Shown: piece after piece, positions 53,745 through 61,980 of the stretch | Position numbering within the stretch: the first letter of the stretch is position 1 | How the letters are laid out: every line of letters starts with the position of its first letter | From: Affinundibacterium nitidum | Lineage (GTDB): Bacteria; Pseudomonadota; Gammaproteobacteria; Burkholderiales; Burkholderiaceae_D | Direction: 5' to 3' | Assembly (NCBI RefSeq): GCF_014284155.1 | Contig: NZ_JACOFZ010000002.1 | Span: forward strand, 124,001-188,000 | DNA: 64,000 nt | The notes under the pieces: generated by a model | Seen by the model: only the letters and a program-made list of their open reading frames with translations | What the model was told of the DNA's origin: nothing | Databases searched by the model: none | Position numbers and translations under genes: made by a program

Positions 53745-54881
53745 ATGGAACGCGATCAGGCCACCAAATTTATGAACGATTTGCTCAAACTGATGTTGAG
53801 CAAAAATGGTTCCGATCTTTTCATCACCGCGGAATTTCCACCTGCGTTCAAAATTGATGGCAAAGTCACCCCAGTTTCAAACCAAGTATTGAGTTCTGCT
53901 CACACGATTGATTTGGCGCGCGCGATTATGAATGACCGCCAAGCGTCAGAATTTGAATCGACTAAAGAATGTAACTTCGCGATCAATCCACCAGGCCTTG
54001 GGCGCTTCCGTGTCTCTGCGTTTTTGCAACAAGGTAAAGTTGGTATGGTATTACGTACGATTACGTCAGCGATTCCAACTTTCGATGAATTGCGCCTTCC
54101 CGGTCAATTAAGAGACATCTCGATGACCAAGCGCGGCTTGGTTATTATGGTCGGTGCGACAGGTTCTGGTAAATCAACTACCTTAGCTGCCATGGTAGGT
54201 CACCGCAACGCCAATAGTCACGGACATATCATCACAATTGAAGATCCAATTGAGTATGTTCACCCACACGGCAATTGCATCATTACACAACGTGAAGTTG
54301 GTATCGATACCGACGATTGGGAAATCGCTCTCAAGAATACCTTGCGTCAGGCACCCGACGTGATTCAAATTGGTGAGATCCGCTCCCGTGAAACGATGGA
54401 CTTAGCGATCGCTTTTGCTGAAACGGGTCACTTATGCTTGGCCACGCTGCATGCGAACAGCGCTAACCAAGCGCTTGACCGTATGATCAACTTCTTCCCT
54501 GAAGAACGCCGCCAGCAATTGTTGATGGACTTATCTTTGAACTTGAAGGCCGTTATTTCTCAACGCTTGGTTCCACTACGCAATCAAAAAGGTCGTGTGG
54601 CGGCAATCGAGATCATGCTCAATACTCCATTGATTTCAGACCTCATCTTTAAAGGTGATGTCCACGAAATCAAAGAAATCATGAAGAAATCAGAAGAGCT
54701 AGGCATGATGACTTTCGACAAAGCACTATTCGATTTACATGAAGCAGATTTGATTTCTTATGAAGACGCGTTACGAAACGCAGACTCTGTTAATGAGCTT
54801 CGCCTTGCAATTAAACTTAAAGGGAAAGATGCTAGCAATCGCGATCTTTCGGCTGGCACGCATCATCTTGGTATCGTATGA
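53745..54881 (+). CDS. pilU: PilT-like accessory retraction ATPase PilU
   Basis: A PilT paralogue that helps generate high retraction force. Length 378 residues, with Walker A GATGSGKSTT, TIEDPIEYVHPHGN, QIGEIRSRE and AETGHLCLATLH. It is longer than PilT at the C-terminus (after about 345). ATG at 53745 with AAGGACG upstream. Its stop overlaps the glutathione peroxidase start by four bases. Confidence 0.95.
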   Translation: MERDQATKFMNDLLKLMLSKNGSDLFITAEFPPAFKIDGKVTPVSNQVLSSAHTIDLARAIMNDRQASEFESTKECNFAINPPGLGRFRVSAFLQQGKVGMVLRTITSAIPTFDELRLPGQLRDISMTKRGLVIMVGATGSGKSTTLAAMVGHRNANSHGHIITIEDPIEYVHPHGNCIITQREVGIDTDDWEIALKNTLRQAPDVIQIGEIRSRETMDLAIAFAETGHLCLATLHANSANQALDRMINFFPEERRQQLLMDLSLNLKAVISQRLVPLRNQKGRVAAIEIMLNTPLISDLIFKGDVHEIKEIMKKSEELGMMTFDKALFDLHEADLISYEDALRNADSVNELRLAIKLKGKDASNRDLSAGTHHLGIV

Positions 54882-55363
54882 CGAGTATCGATTTTGCGCT
54901 TGAAACTATCGATGGAAAACATGTCACATTGCAGCAATTTCCTGCTAAGGCATACCTAATCGTCAACACCGCCAGTCGCTGCGTCTACACAGCACAATAC
55001 GCTGGCCTTGAAGATCTGTATCAAGAGTTCAAAGACCAAGGATTGCAAATTCTTGGTTTCCCTTGTAATCAGTTTGGTGCCCAAGAGCCGGGGGAGAATC
55101 AGAACATCGGTGAGTTTTGCCAGCGTAACTATGGGGTCAGCTTTCCCATGTTTGCGAAGATAGACGTCAATGGTGAACATACTCACCCATTATTCCATCA
55201 CCTCAAAGAAATGGCTCCTGGCATTCTCGGAAGTAAATCGATTAAGTGGAACTTCACCAAATTTTTGCTTACGAGCGATGGTAGCGCAATCGAACGTTTC
55301 GCACCACAAACAACGCCATCAAACCTTCGTTTGGCAATCGCCGAACTCTTAAAGAAAAGCTAA
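54878..55363 (+). CDS. Glutathione peroxidase family protein (Cys type)
   Basis: A 161-residue cytoplasmic thiol peroxidase. The peroxidatic Cys is Cys35 in NTASRCVYTAQYAGLE; the usual form is KCGFTPQY, so Gly-Phe is replaced by Val-Tyr next to the cysteine. FPCNQFGAQEPG, with the resolving-type Cys and conserved Gln, and KWNFTKFL, with the conserved Trp and Asn, are intact. Such bacterial enzymes are normally thioredoxin-dependent rather than glutathione-dependent. The ATGA overlap with pilU means co-translation, an unusual pairing that puts peroxide defence with pilus retraction. Confidence 0.93.
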   Translation: MTSIDFALETIDGKHVTLQQFPAKAYLIVNTASRCVYTAQYAGLEDLYQEFKDQGLQILGFPCNQFGAQEPGENQNIGEFCQRNYGVSFPMFAKIDVNGEHTHPLFHHLKEMAPGILGSKSIKWNFTKFLLTSDGSAIERFAPQTTPSNLRLAIAELLKKS

Positions 55364-55370
55364 AGATTAA

Positions 55371-57155
55371 CTACTTATTGAGATACAGGTCGATTTCCTG
55401 CTCCGTAAACATGGCAAGTTCCGCATATAACTCTGGGTTCTCGGTTGCCAAGAAGCGGTAACGTTCAAGGTAAAGCCGAGCCATGTCCGGATAAACTAAA
55501 ATAGCTTTTCGCACTTGATATTTGGCCGCCTCAGTCTGTCCTTTCTCCGCCAGAAGTGCGGCCTGCCGATACATATTTTCTGGCAAAGGTGCAAAACGGA
55601 TCAGGCGTTGATTCAGCTTTAGCTTCTCCTGCACTGGTCCATCATGAGCAACGAATAGCTCTGGTGCATAACCTTCAATTAAAGGCTGCAAGACCCAAAG
55701 TTGATGTAACTCCCTCAATCGTTCCGCCGTCGTATCCGATCGCAGCTCATTTGCGCTCGCCTGGTTGAAGATCGTTTCAAATTGTTTGTATTGATATCCC
55801 CAATAAGCTGCAATACTTAACAAGAATATGGCAGCCATACCGATGAGGGTGGATTGCACTTGCCCCCAGCATATGGTCCATGGTTGGTCATCAACAAAAC
55901 TCAACAGCAAAGCGGCGTAAATTGAAAAATAGGTAAAGTAAAGCGGCTGCTCAAGTAAGCTATGGATCAACAAAATTCCCAATAACATCGCTATAAAAAA
56001 GCGGGACGTTGAGCTCTGACGCCAACTACGCCACGGGATACTGGCCAGAATCGGCGAACAGATTAAGAACAGACCGACTACCCCTAACGTAGCGAGTAGC
56101 TGCAAGAAAATGTTGTGTGCGTATTGGTCGACACCCCACATATTTGGGAGACTTCCCGTCCCGATTTGTTCGGTTAGGCGCCAAGCGAACGCGTCAAACC
56201 CCACCCCAAGCAGTGGTGATTCTTGCGCCATTTCAAGACTATGTCGCCATAAAAATGCTCGCGCTCCCAGGCTCTCAGAAAGATTCGTAAGACGTTTCAA
56301 CTGGGGCAACGCTGAACCTTGCGAAACAAGTCCTACAAATACGATCAAAAAAATGATGAGCCCAAGGATAAGATAAAGGGAGCGAACCGACCACCTAGTT
56401 CTAACCAAAGAAGAAAAACGATGCCACGACAGGATTAAGACCATCATCGCGGCGTAAATGTAGGCACTACGCGATGCAGAGAGAAAAAGTCCTACCAGTA
56501 AAGTAGTCAATGCCAAGAGAGTTGTTCTTAAGGAGATTTTGTTCGTCAGGCTCAAATAGGACATCGAAGCTAAACCAAACGCAAGATAAGTCGCATAGTG
56601 ATTTTGTTGCGCGATATTTCCATATACACCAGAGGCTATCATTGGGTTAGCAATCAAGCCCGCAAAGACCTTCGCATAACCTAAGGCTTGTACGAATCCA
56701 ATCAAGGCACATAATACGCTTCCGATCAACACCGACTGCGCAATCTTCGTCATCAGCACCTGTATGCCACATGCTTTTTTCAGCGTCGCCCCAACCAACA
56801 TCAACAAACACAAAAATGCCCCACACATCAGCATCAAAATGGCATTACTTGCATACGCAAAATATCCTGAACTCCACTGCAGAAGTACTAGAAGAACAAA
56901 GAAAACGGGAGCCAAGATATTACGCGGCAAAGAGATCGTTGGCATTGAGCTATGACTGATCATCATGCCTAACACCGCCGTCATCCCCAATATGTAGGCT
57001 GCCAACTCAGAACAAAAGGATGTAAATGGTAGCGTGTGCCAAGGGAGAAAAAATGGAATATTCAGTGCAAGACAGAGTAGAAGAAGAGGCAGCGAGTACT
57101 GCGCTTGCACTTGCTGTTGTCGTGCAAGTTGTTCTTGTGTTTGATTCAAATACAT
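55371..57155 (-). CDS. PglL/Wzy-type O-antigen ligase or pilin glycosyltransferase
   Basis: A 594-residue membrane protein with about 12 helices. The N-terminal segment (QEQLARQQQVQAQYSLPLLL) is like the PglL_A region of pilin ligases. The large periplasmic loop of the Wzy_C core contains SLEMAQESPLLGVGFDAFAW and a later WGVDQYAHNIFLQLLATLG, where the conserved His-Asn in YAHN is typical of the active site. A C-terminal soluble segment (about 470-594) looks helical and TPR-like (Wzy_C_2). Such enzymes transfer lipid-linked glycans to pilin or other proteins; the position beside pilT-pilU supports a pilin ligase, but that is inference. ATG at 57155. It converges with the peroxidase gene. Confidence 0.87.
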   Translation of the reverse strand: MYLNQTQEQLARQQQVQAQYSLPLLLLCLALNIPFFLPWHTLPFTSFCSELAAYILGMTAVLGMMISHSSMPTISLPRNILAPVFFVLLVLLQWSSGYFAYASNAILMLMCGAFLCLLMLVGATLKKACGIQVLMTKIAQSVLIGSVLCALIGFVQALGYAKVFAGLIANPMIASGVYGNIAQQNHYATYLAFGLASMSYLSLTNKISLRTTLLALTTLLVGLFLSASRSAYIYAAMMVLILSWHRFSSLVRTRWSVRSLYLILGLIIFLIVFVGLVSQGSALPQLKRLTNLSESLGARAFLWRHSLEMAQESPLLGVGFDAFAWRLTEQIGTGSLPNMWGVDQYAHNIFLQLLATLGVVGLFLICSPILASIPWRSWRQSSTSRFFIAMLLGILLIHSLLEQPLYFTYFSIYAALLLSFVDDQPWTICWGQVQSTLIGMAAIFLLSIAAYWGYQYKQFETIFNQASANELRSDTTAERLRELHQLWVLQPLIEGYAPELFVAHDGPVQEKLKLNQRLIRFAPLPENMYRQAALLAEKGQTEAAKYQVRKAILVYPDMARLYLERYRFLATENPELYAELAMFTEQEIDLYLNK

Positions 57156-57168
57156 AAAGTGTATCTAC

Positions 57169-57202
57169 AAAAAATAATGAGTGCCTAGAAGCACTCATTA
57201 TT
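57169..57202 (-). terminator. Rho-independent terminator of the RCC1-repeat lipoprotein gene
   Basis: A perfect 12-pair stem AATAATGAGTGC / GCACTCATTATT with loop CTAGAA, followed on the minus strand by TTTTTT. It lies between the RCC1 gene stop (57234) and the ligase start (57155), so the two genes are separate units. Confidence 0.92.
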
Positions 57203-57233
57203 CATCTGTTCATTTAGCGAGACTTCGCCCTCA

Positions 57234-58433
57234 TTATTGTGAACGTGCTGAACCAAGGTTAAGTGCGCGTGCATTACTCAGCCCTATTACACGAACTGGA
57301 TTCGCCGAAGTTTGTGAACTACGATCACCGAGCTGTCCTTTGTTATTGCTGCCGGCCATAGACACCGCGCCATCTGCATGCAGTGTTCCGGTCATTTCGC
57401 CGCCAACCGCTATCGCTGCAGCATTTTTCAATGTCGGCATTAGCACAGGGCGCGTTTGGCGGGTACGGTTGCCAATACCAAGTTGTCCCTTCTCATTATC
57501 ACCCCAGGCGCTTACTCGACCATAGACATCAAGTGCCATACTGTTTTTTGCACCTGCTGCAATCGACTTAATGCCAGACAATCCGACTACCGTAACGGGC
57601 ACCGTAGTTGATTGCAAACTACCTGTTCCCAACTGACCGTTACTATTTCCCCCCCATGCTTTGACCGTACCATTTTGCAGTAAAGCTAAAGCGTGACTAT
57701 CACCTGCTGCAATTGCCTTCACTTGACTCAAGCCAGCGACCATTACCGGTACCCTAGCTGATACAAAACTTCCATTGCCAAGCTGCCCCTGCGCATTCGT
57801 GCCAATTGCCCAGACTGTGCCATCATTTTTTAACATTAGCGTGTAATCTGAACCTGCGGATACACTGCGCACATTAGAAAGTCCAATGAACTGCTTCGGC
57901 AAATTGCTTGTCAAATAACTTGTTCTTCCCCATCCCCACACCATACCATTATTGGTGACCGCAGCAGAATGATTATTGCCAGCAGCGATGGAGCGAACAT
58001 TGCTTAAACCAGTCAGTTTGACCGGTACACGCTCCCACGACAAGAAACCTATCCCAAGTTGGCCTTGAGAGTTATTGCCCCAAACCCAAACACTACCATC
58101 GCGATTCAACGCTAAGGAATGCGATTCGCCCGCTTGCACTGATTTCACAGCACTCAATCCGACTACGCTAACGGCAACATTTGAATTCGCATGGCTGTTA
58201 TCGCCTAATTGACCGAAATCATTTCGCCCCCACGCAAACACGCGTCCATCTGTGTGTACAGCAAGCACGTGCTCTGAACCCGCCGCCAGGCGACCATCAT
58301 CTGCCGACAATTCCATCTCTGGCGGACCCGCCATTGCACGCTCTGATTGTGCATCTTGTGCTGAATTGCCACCGCATGCCGCTAAGAAACAAAGTAAGAC
58401 TGAGGGGAATAAGTATTTTTGAGTGGCGTGCAT
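57234..58433 (-). CDS. RCC1-repeat lipoprotein
   Basis: From ATG at 58433 it has 399 residues. A lipoprotein signal peptide ends in the lipobox LAAC with Cys20, so the mature protein is probably membrane-anchored on the outside of the inner membrane or on the outer membrane. The rest is about seven RCC1 repeats of about 50 residues, each with the pattern W-G-x-N-x-x-G-Q-L-G (for example FAWGRNDFGQLGDN, WVWGNNSQGQLGIG, KAWGGNSNGQLGTG), which build a seven-bladed beta-propeller. A longer frame from 58520 adds an untypical N-terminus. Bacterial RCC1 proteins have diverse and mostly unknown roles. It is a single gene with its own terminator. Confidence 0.9.
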   Translation of the reverse strand: MHATQKYLFPSVLLCFLAACGGNSAQDAQSERAMAGPPEMELSADDGRLAAGSEHVLAVHTDGRVFAWGRNDFGQLGDNSHANSNVAVSVVGLSAVKSVQAGESHSLALNRDGSVWVWGNNSQGQLGIGFLSWERVPVKLTGLSNVRSIAAGNNHSAAVTNNGMVWGWGRTSYLTSNLPKQFIGLSNVRSVSAGSDYTLMLKNDGTVWAIGTNAQGQLGNGSFVSARVPVMVAGLSQVKAIAAGDSHALALLQNGTVKAWGGNSNGQLGTGSLQSTTVPVTVVGLSGIKSIAAGAKNSMALDVYGRVSAWGDNEKGQLGIGNRTRQTRPVLMPTLKNAAAIAVGGEMTGTLHADGAVSMAGSNNKGQLGDRSSQTSANPVRVIGLSNARALNLGSARSQ

Positions 58434-58608
58434 GGTTGTTTCTGAATGGTAATGACAAAAACATATTATACCATCACCAACATGCGCTCTTAACAATAGC
58501 CTCAATCGCGTGACTAGCAAAAGACATATTGATTGATTCTGAACCCAAGAACGCAGAACAGCGTATATTCTTGCTTAATTAACGAAACTATTTCATTGTG
58601 TGGAAACC

Positions 58609-59094
58609 ATGTTATCTCGCTCCCATTTGAAACAAGCATTACTGTGCTTGATCGCAATTTCCTTCGCTAGCACCACCTCGGCTCAAGTGCTCGAATGCCG
58701 AGATAGCAATGGTAAGAAACTTTTCGCCAGCGTTTGCCCCAAAGGATCAACTCAAGTAAGAGAAGTCGAAATCTTGAGCCCTCCAACGGAGACCAAGGCA
58801 GTCAAAGAATACAACGCCCGCGCCAAGCTCCGGATGTTAGAACGCGATGAAGAATTTCGTACGCGCGAACTCAAGAAACAAGAAGCCGATGCAGGTAAGC
58901 GCGACAATCAGCGACAAATCGACAACAAATGCTACGAAGACAAGAAGAAACTCTCGGGCTTGCTCATCGAAGGTCCGATCGAAGTTGGTAAGGAGTCTGA
59001 TGGCACACCTATTTACATGGATGACAAGAAACGCTTGGAAAGCATCAAAGATCTCGGAGAACGACTTAAGGCATGCAAGTTCGATAGCGATTAA
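58609..59094 (+). CDS. Exported DUF4124-like protein of unknown function
   Basis: A 161-residue protein from ATG at 58609 with a signal peptide ending TTSAQ at about residue 27. The N-terminal mature part VLECRDSNGKKLFASVCPKG has two cysteines in the DUF4124 pattern. It is followed by a long charged helix (residues about 65-120, rich in Arg, Lys, Glu) with a further Cys in NKCYEDKKK and one near the C-terminus (LKACKFD). The four cysteines suggest a disulphide-bonded periplasmic protein. No function can be given. Confidence 0.75.
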   Translation: MLSRSHLKQALLCLIAISFASTTSAQVLECRDSNGKKLFASVCPKGSTQVREVEILSPPTETKAVKEYNARAKLRMLERDEEFRTRELKKQEADAGKRDNQRQIDNKCYEDKKKLSGLLIEGPIEVGKESDGTPIYMDDKKRLESIKDLGERLKACKFDSD

Positions 59095-59186
59095 TCCAAT
59101 CCTACAAGCCCGCTAGCGGATGAATCTTTTTCGCCCGTAGGCGCTAATTTTAGTTGTCTTTACGGCCACTCCATGACACGGCAAAA

Positions 59187-59229
59187 TTGCGGTTTAAGTG
59201 TATTTGTGGTCTAATCGCAACTTAGTTGC
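59187..59229 (+). promoter_or_regulatory. Predicted promoter with overlapping palindrome for the ZIP transporter gene
   Basis: TTGCGG at 59187-59192, a 17-base spacer and TCTAAT at 59210-59215 give a well-spaced promoter whose transcript would begin near 59222. A palindrome GCAAC-TTA-GTTGC at 59217-59229 covers that point, as expected for a repressor operator. Metal-dependent repression is a reasonable guess but the sequence does not match a known Zur or MntR consensus. Confidence 0.45.
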
Positions 59230-59267
59230 AATATCCTTGCAAATACGCTGTCCACTCGAGGTTCAAA

Positions 59268-60047
59268 ATTCATTCCACTTTAACGTCCATCCTCTTCACA
59301 ACGACAATCGCCGGTGTGTTGAGTATCAGCTTCGCTGCTATATTTTCATTTTCCCTACTGTCTAAACTGGTCGACCGCATGGTCAGTTTATCAGTCGGCA
59401 TTATGCTGTCGACCTCACTCTTGCACGCCCTGCCGCGCGCTTTCGAGTCTGGCGCTGATGTGCGTTCTTTGTTTGGATGTTTATTGGGTGGTTTGCTGGC
59501 GTTTTTCTTGCTCGAGAAGTTTGCTATTCTGCGTCATTCGCATCATCACGAAGGTGATGGTCACCATCACGAACACGGTCATGATGCGCACGAAGCAGGC
59601 AAAGCGGGATGGATGATTTTGATTGGTGATGGCATGCACAATTTCACCGATGGCATTTTGATCGCTGCCGCTTTTCTTGCTGATCCGAATCTCGGCATGG
59701 TGACCGCTTTAGCGATTATCGCCCATGAAATTCCACAAGAAGTCGGCGACTTTATTGTATTACTCAATGCGGGCTTCTCACGTTTACGAGCCTATATCTA
59801 CAACTTACTATGTAGCCTCATGGCAGTGTTGGGTGGAGTGATCGGTTACTTCACTTTAGATAAGGCAAGTTCGCTAATACCTTACGTTCTGGTGCTGGCA
59901 TCTTCCGGCTTTATCTATATTGCAGTCAGTGACTTAATGCCACAGATGCAGCGTCGTGCCACACTCAAGGAAACCATCCCGCAAATCATCCTAGTGGCCT
60001 GCGGCGTCCTGTTGGTGCTGTTTGTGACACAGCACCACCACGACTAA
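59268..60047 (+). CDS. ZIP-family metal (zinc-type) transporter, likely ATT start
   Basis: An inner-membrane divalent metal importer of about 260 residues with eight helices. A His-rich cytoplasmic loop, HSHHHEGDGHHHEHGHDAHE at about 84-103, is typical of ZIP proteins, and metal-site helices contain GDGMHNFTDG and AHEIPQEVGDF. There is no ATG, GTG or TTG with a ribosome site upstream of the first helix. The TTG at 59226 lies at the predicted transcription start inside a palindrome. The ATT at 59268 has GAGG six bases before it, so I chose it; the annotated start is therefore uncertain. The gene converges with the sulfurtransferase gene. Confidence 0.85.
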   Translation: MHSTLTSILFTTTIAGVLSISFAAIFSFSLLSKLVDRMVSLSVGIMLSTSLLHALPRAFESGADVRSLFGCLLGGLLAFFLLEKFAILRHSHHHEGDGHHHEHGHDAHEAGKAGWMILIGDGMHNFTDGILIAAAFLADPNLGMVTALAIIAHEIPQEVGDFIVLLNAGFSRLRAYIYNLLCSLMAVLGGVIGYFTLDKASSLIPYVLVLASSGFIYIAVSDLMPQMQRRATLKETIPQIILVACGVLLVLFVTQHHHD

Positions 60048-60053
60048 GCCTTT

Positions 60054-60917
60054 TTAATTTGGCCCTGTTGCCACTGGTCGACTCGCATCAGCACACCACT
60101 CGCTCCACGAGCCCGGATACAAAGCAGCTCCGCTCAAGCCGGCAACTTCTAAGGCCAATAAATTGTGGCAAGCTGTCACGCCAGATCCGCATTGCATCAC
60201 GGCGCTTTGCGGATCACGTATTTTACTCAGCCATTCCTCACGCAACTGTTGCGGTAATTTGAACAAACCATTCGCATCTAAGTTATCTTTAAAGAAGCGG
60301 TTAACCGCGCCTGGAATATGGCCGCCGATGGGATCAATGGTTTCATTCTCACCACGGAAACGATCGGCCGCGCGGGCATCGACGACTTGAAAAGTTTGGT
60401 CGGCAGCTGCATTAAGACTCACCAAGACTTGCGTGACATCGACCTGACGCGTCAAGGCAACGCGTACTTCAATATTGCCCAATGCTGGCTGTGGGGATTC
60501 GGTTTGCAATGCATGTCCGAGTGCGGACCAAGCCGCAACTCCACCGTCAAGCACCGCTACTGCCGAGTGACCGATGGAACGCAACAGCCACCACAAACGC
60601 GCCGCAAACATACCGCCATGCGCATCATACGTAACGACTTGGCTATCGTGATCAATGCCAAAACGACGCAATGCCGAAATCAAATTATCTGTCTGTGGTA
60701 GCGGATGACGGCCTTGAAATTTGCCGTCACTACCGACTTTAGGCCCAGACAAATCTTGATCTAAATTCGCAAACATCGCACCAGCAATATGCCCTGCATC
60801 ATAGGCATTCTTGCCGGCGGCGGCATCCATCAGATCATGCCGACAATCGACGATCACTAATTTTGCTTGATCCTTTATGTGTGCGAGTTCTTGTGCCGAA
60901 ATTAAAGTTGAAAACAT
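60054..60917 (-). CDS. sseA: 3-mercaptopyruvate sulfurtransferase (tandem rhodanese)
   Basis: Transfers sulphur from 3-mercaptopyruvate to thiol acceptors. Length 287 residues with two rhodanese domains (about 1-150 and 155-287). The active Cys243 loop is CGSGVTA, the signature of mercaptopyruvate sulfurtransferases (thiosulfate rhodaneses have CRKGVTA-like loops). The first domain has no catalytic Cys, as usual. It begins MFSTLISAQELAHIKDQAKL. ATG at 60917. It lies 53 bases downstream of the DMT transporter gene on the same strand, possibly in one transcript. Confidence 0.93.
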   Translation of the reverse strand: MFSTLISAQELAHIKDQAKLVIVDCRHDLMDAAAGKNAYDAGHIAGAMFANLDQDLSGPKVGSDGKFQGRHPLPQTDNLISALRRFGIDHDSQVVTYDAHGGMFAARLWWLLRSIGHSAVAVLDGGVAAWSALGHALQTESPQPALGNIEVRVALTRQVDVTQVLVSLNAAADQTFQVVDARAADRFRGENETIDPIGGHIPGAVNRFFKDNLDANGLFKLPQQLREEWLSKIRDPQSAVMQCGSGVTACHNLLALEVAGLSGAALYPGSWSEWCADASRPVATGPN

Positions 60918-60970
60918 CTTTTTCCTCTTCGAAAATTCATACCGTGGAATTCAAAGCTAGTTCGAGCGCT

Positions 60971-61888
60971 TTAGTCGGCTGCTTTATTGGTTTGGCTATT
61001 AAAACTAGAAGCTATCATACCGCTTGCGAGAATAACCGCAATACCGCACCAGCTGATCCAGCTCAAATTCACTTTCCAAATCCAGATATCGAATGCACTA
61101 GTAAATACAATGCCCACATATTGCAAATTGGCGGCAACCAAAGGATTTCCCAAACGATAGGCTCGCGTCATAAAGAGCTGGCCCATTGAAGCAAAGATAC
61201 CGACTCCTAGCAAAAGCGCTATACCTTGCCACCCGAAGAGTAGGTGCTGTTGATGGGCTGCGACTTGCTGGGCAGATAGCACATTAAATTCGCTGACTTG
61301 CCCGAGCATTCCGAACATGGTGCAGACCAAGGAAAAATAAAATACCACGCGATATTCAGGCTCCCCCGCCACCCCCATTTGGCGCACTTGAATATAGGCG
61401 AGTGCGGCGATAAAACCAGAGACCAAAGCGACAATACTATCGGGAATTTGATCGGGACGAATAGTCGGGCGCAACAGCATCACCACACCGATAAAGCCTA
61501 ACAAAATCGACCACATCAAACTCTGCGGAATATGCACCACTTGCTTACCACGATTTTTCCACCATGATGTCGTAAACAGAATCACGGCGACCCAGATCGA
61601 CGACATATAACTGAGCGTGATCGATAATGATAAAGGCAATTTGGAAATCGAATAGAACCAGAGCCACAACGAAGTCACCCCAAAGATACCGCGCCAAATG
61701 TGCCCTTTTACCAAAGGCGTACGCAAGGTTCCACTTCCCCACCACATGAGAAAGAAGGTAACAAGCACCCCAACCGCTCCACGGATGGTGACAATCTCAG
61801 CCGTTGTATACGTATCCGAAGCAAGCTTGACGCATACCCCCATCACAGAAAAGAAGAAGGTTGCCGCTAACATCCACAGTGCTTGCAT
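60971..61888 (-). CDS. EamA/DMT-family transporter
   Basis: An inner-membrane protein of 305 residues with ten helices in two EamA repeats (about 1-138 and 150-295). Typical features are the second-repeat end LVAANLQYVGIVFTSAFDIW and the start SVMGVCVKLASDTYTTAEIV. Exporters of metabolites or amino acids are common in this family; the substrate cannot be inferred. ATG at 61888. It is separated from the Rieske gene upstream by a terminator. Confidence 0.9.
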   Translation of the reverse strand: MQALWMLAATFFFSVMGVCVKLASDTYTTAEIVTIRGAVGVLVTFFLMWWGSGTLRTPLVKGHIWRGIFGVTSLWLWFYSISKLPLSLSITLSYMSSIWVAVILFTTSWWKNRGKQVVHIPQSLMWSILLGFIGVVMLLRPTIRPDQIPDSIVALVSGFIAALAYIQVRQMGVAGEPEYRVVFYFSLVCTMFGMLGQVSEFNVLSAQQVAAHQQHLLFGWQGIALLLGVGIFASMGQLFMTRAYRLGNPLVAANLQYVGIVFTSAFDIWIWKVNLSWISWCGIAVILASGMIASSFNSQTNKAAD

Positions 61889-61938
61889 AGAAAATCAGAG
61901 AGAAAAAAGGAGGAGAATTTCAAAAAAATTAGTCTGAT

Positions 61939-61967
61939 AAAAAAATTAAGGGAAGCATTCGCTTCCC
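61939..61967 (-). terminator. Rho-independent terminator of the Rieske oxygenase gene
   Basis: A perfect 7-pair stem GGGAAGC / GCTTCCC with loop ATTC, followed on the minus strand by TTAATTTTTTT. It lies 14 bases after the stop codon. Confidence 0.88.
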
Positions 61968-61980
61968 CAGATTATCCTGC

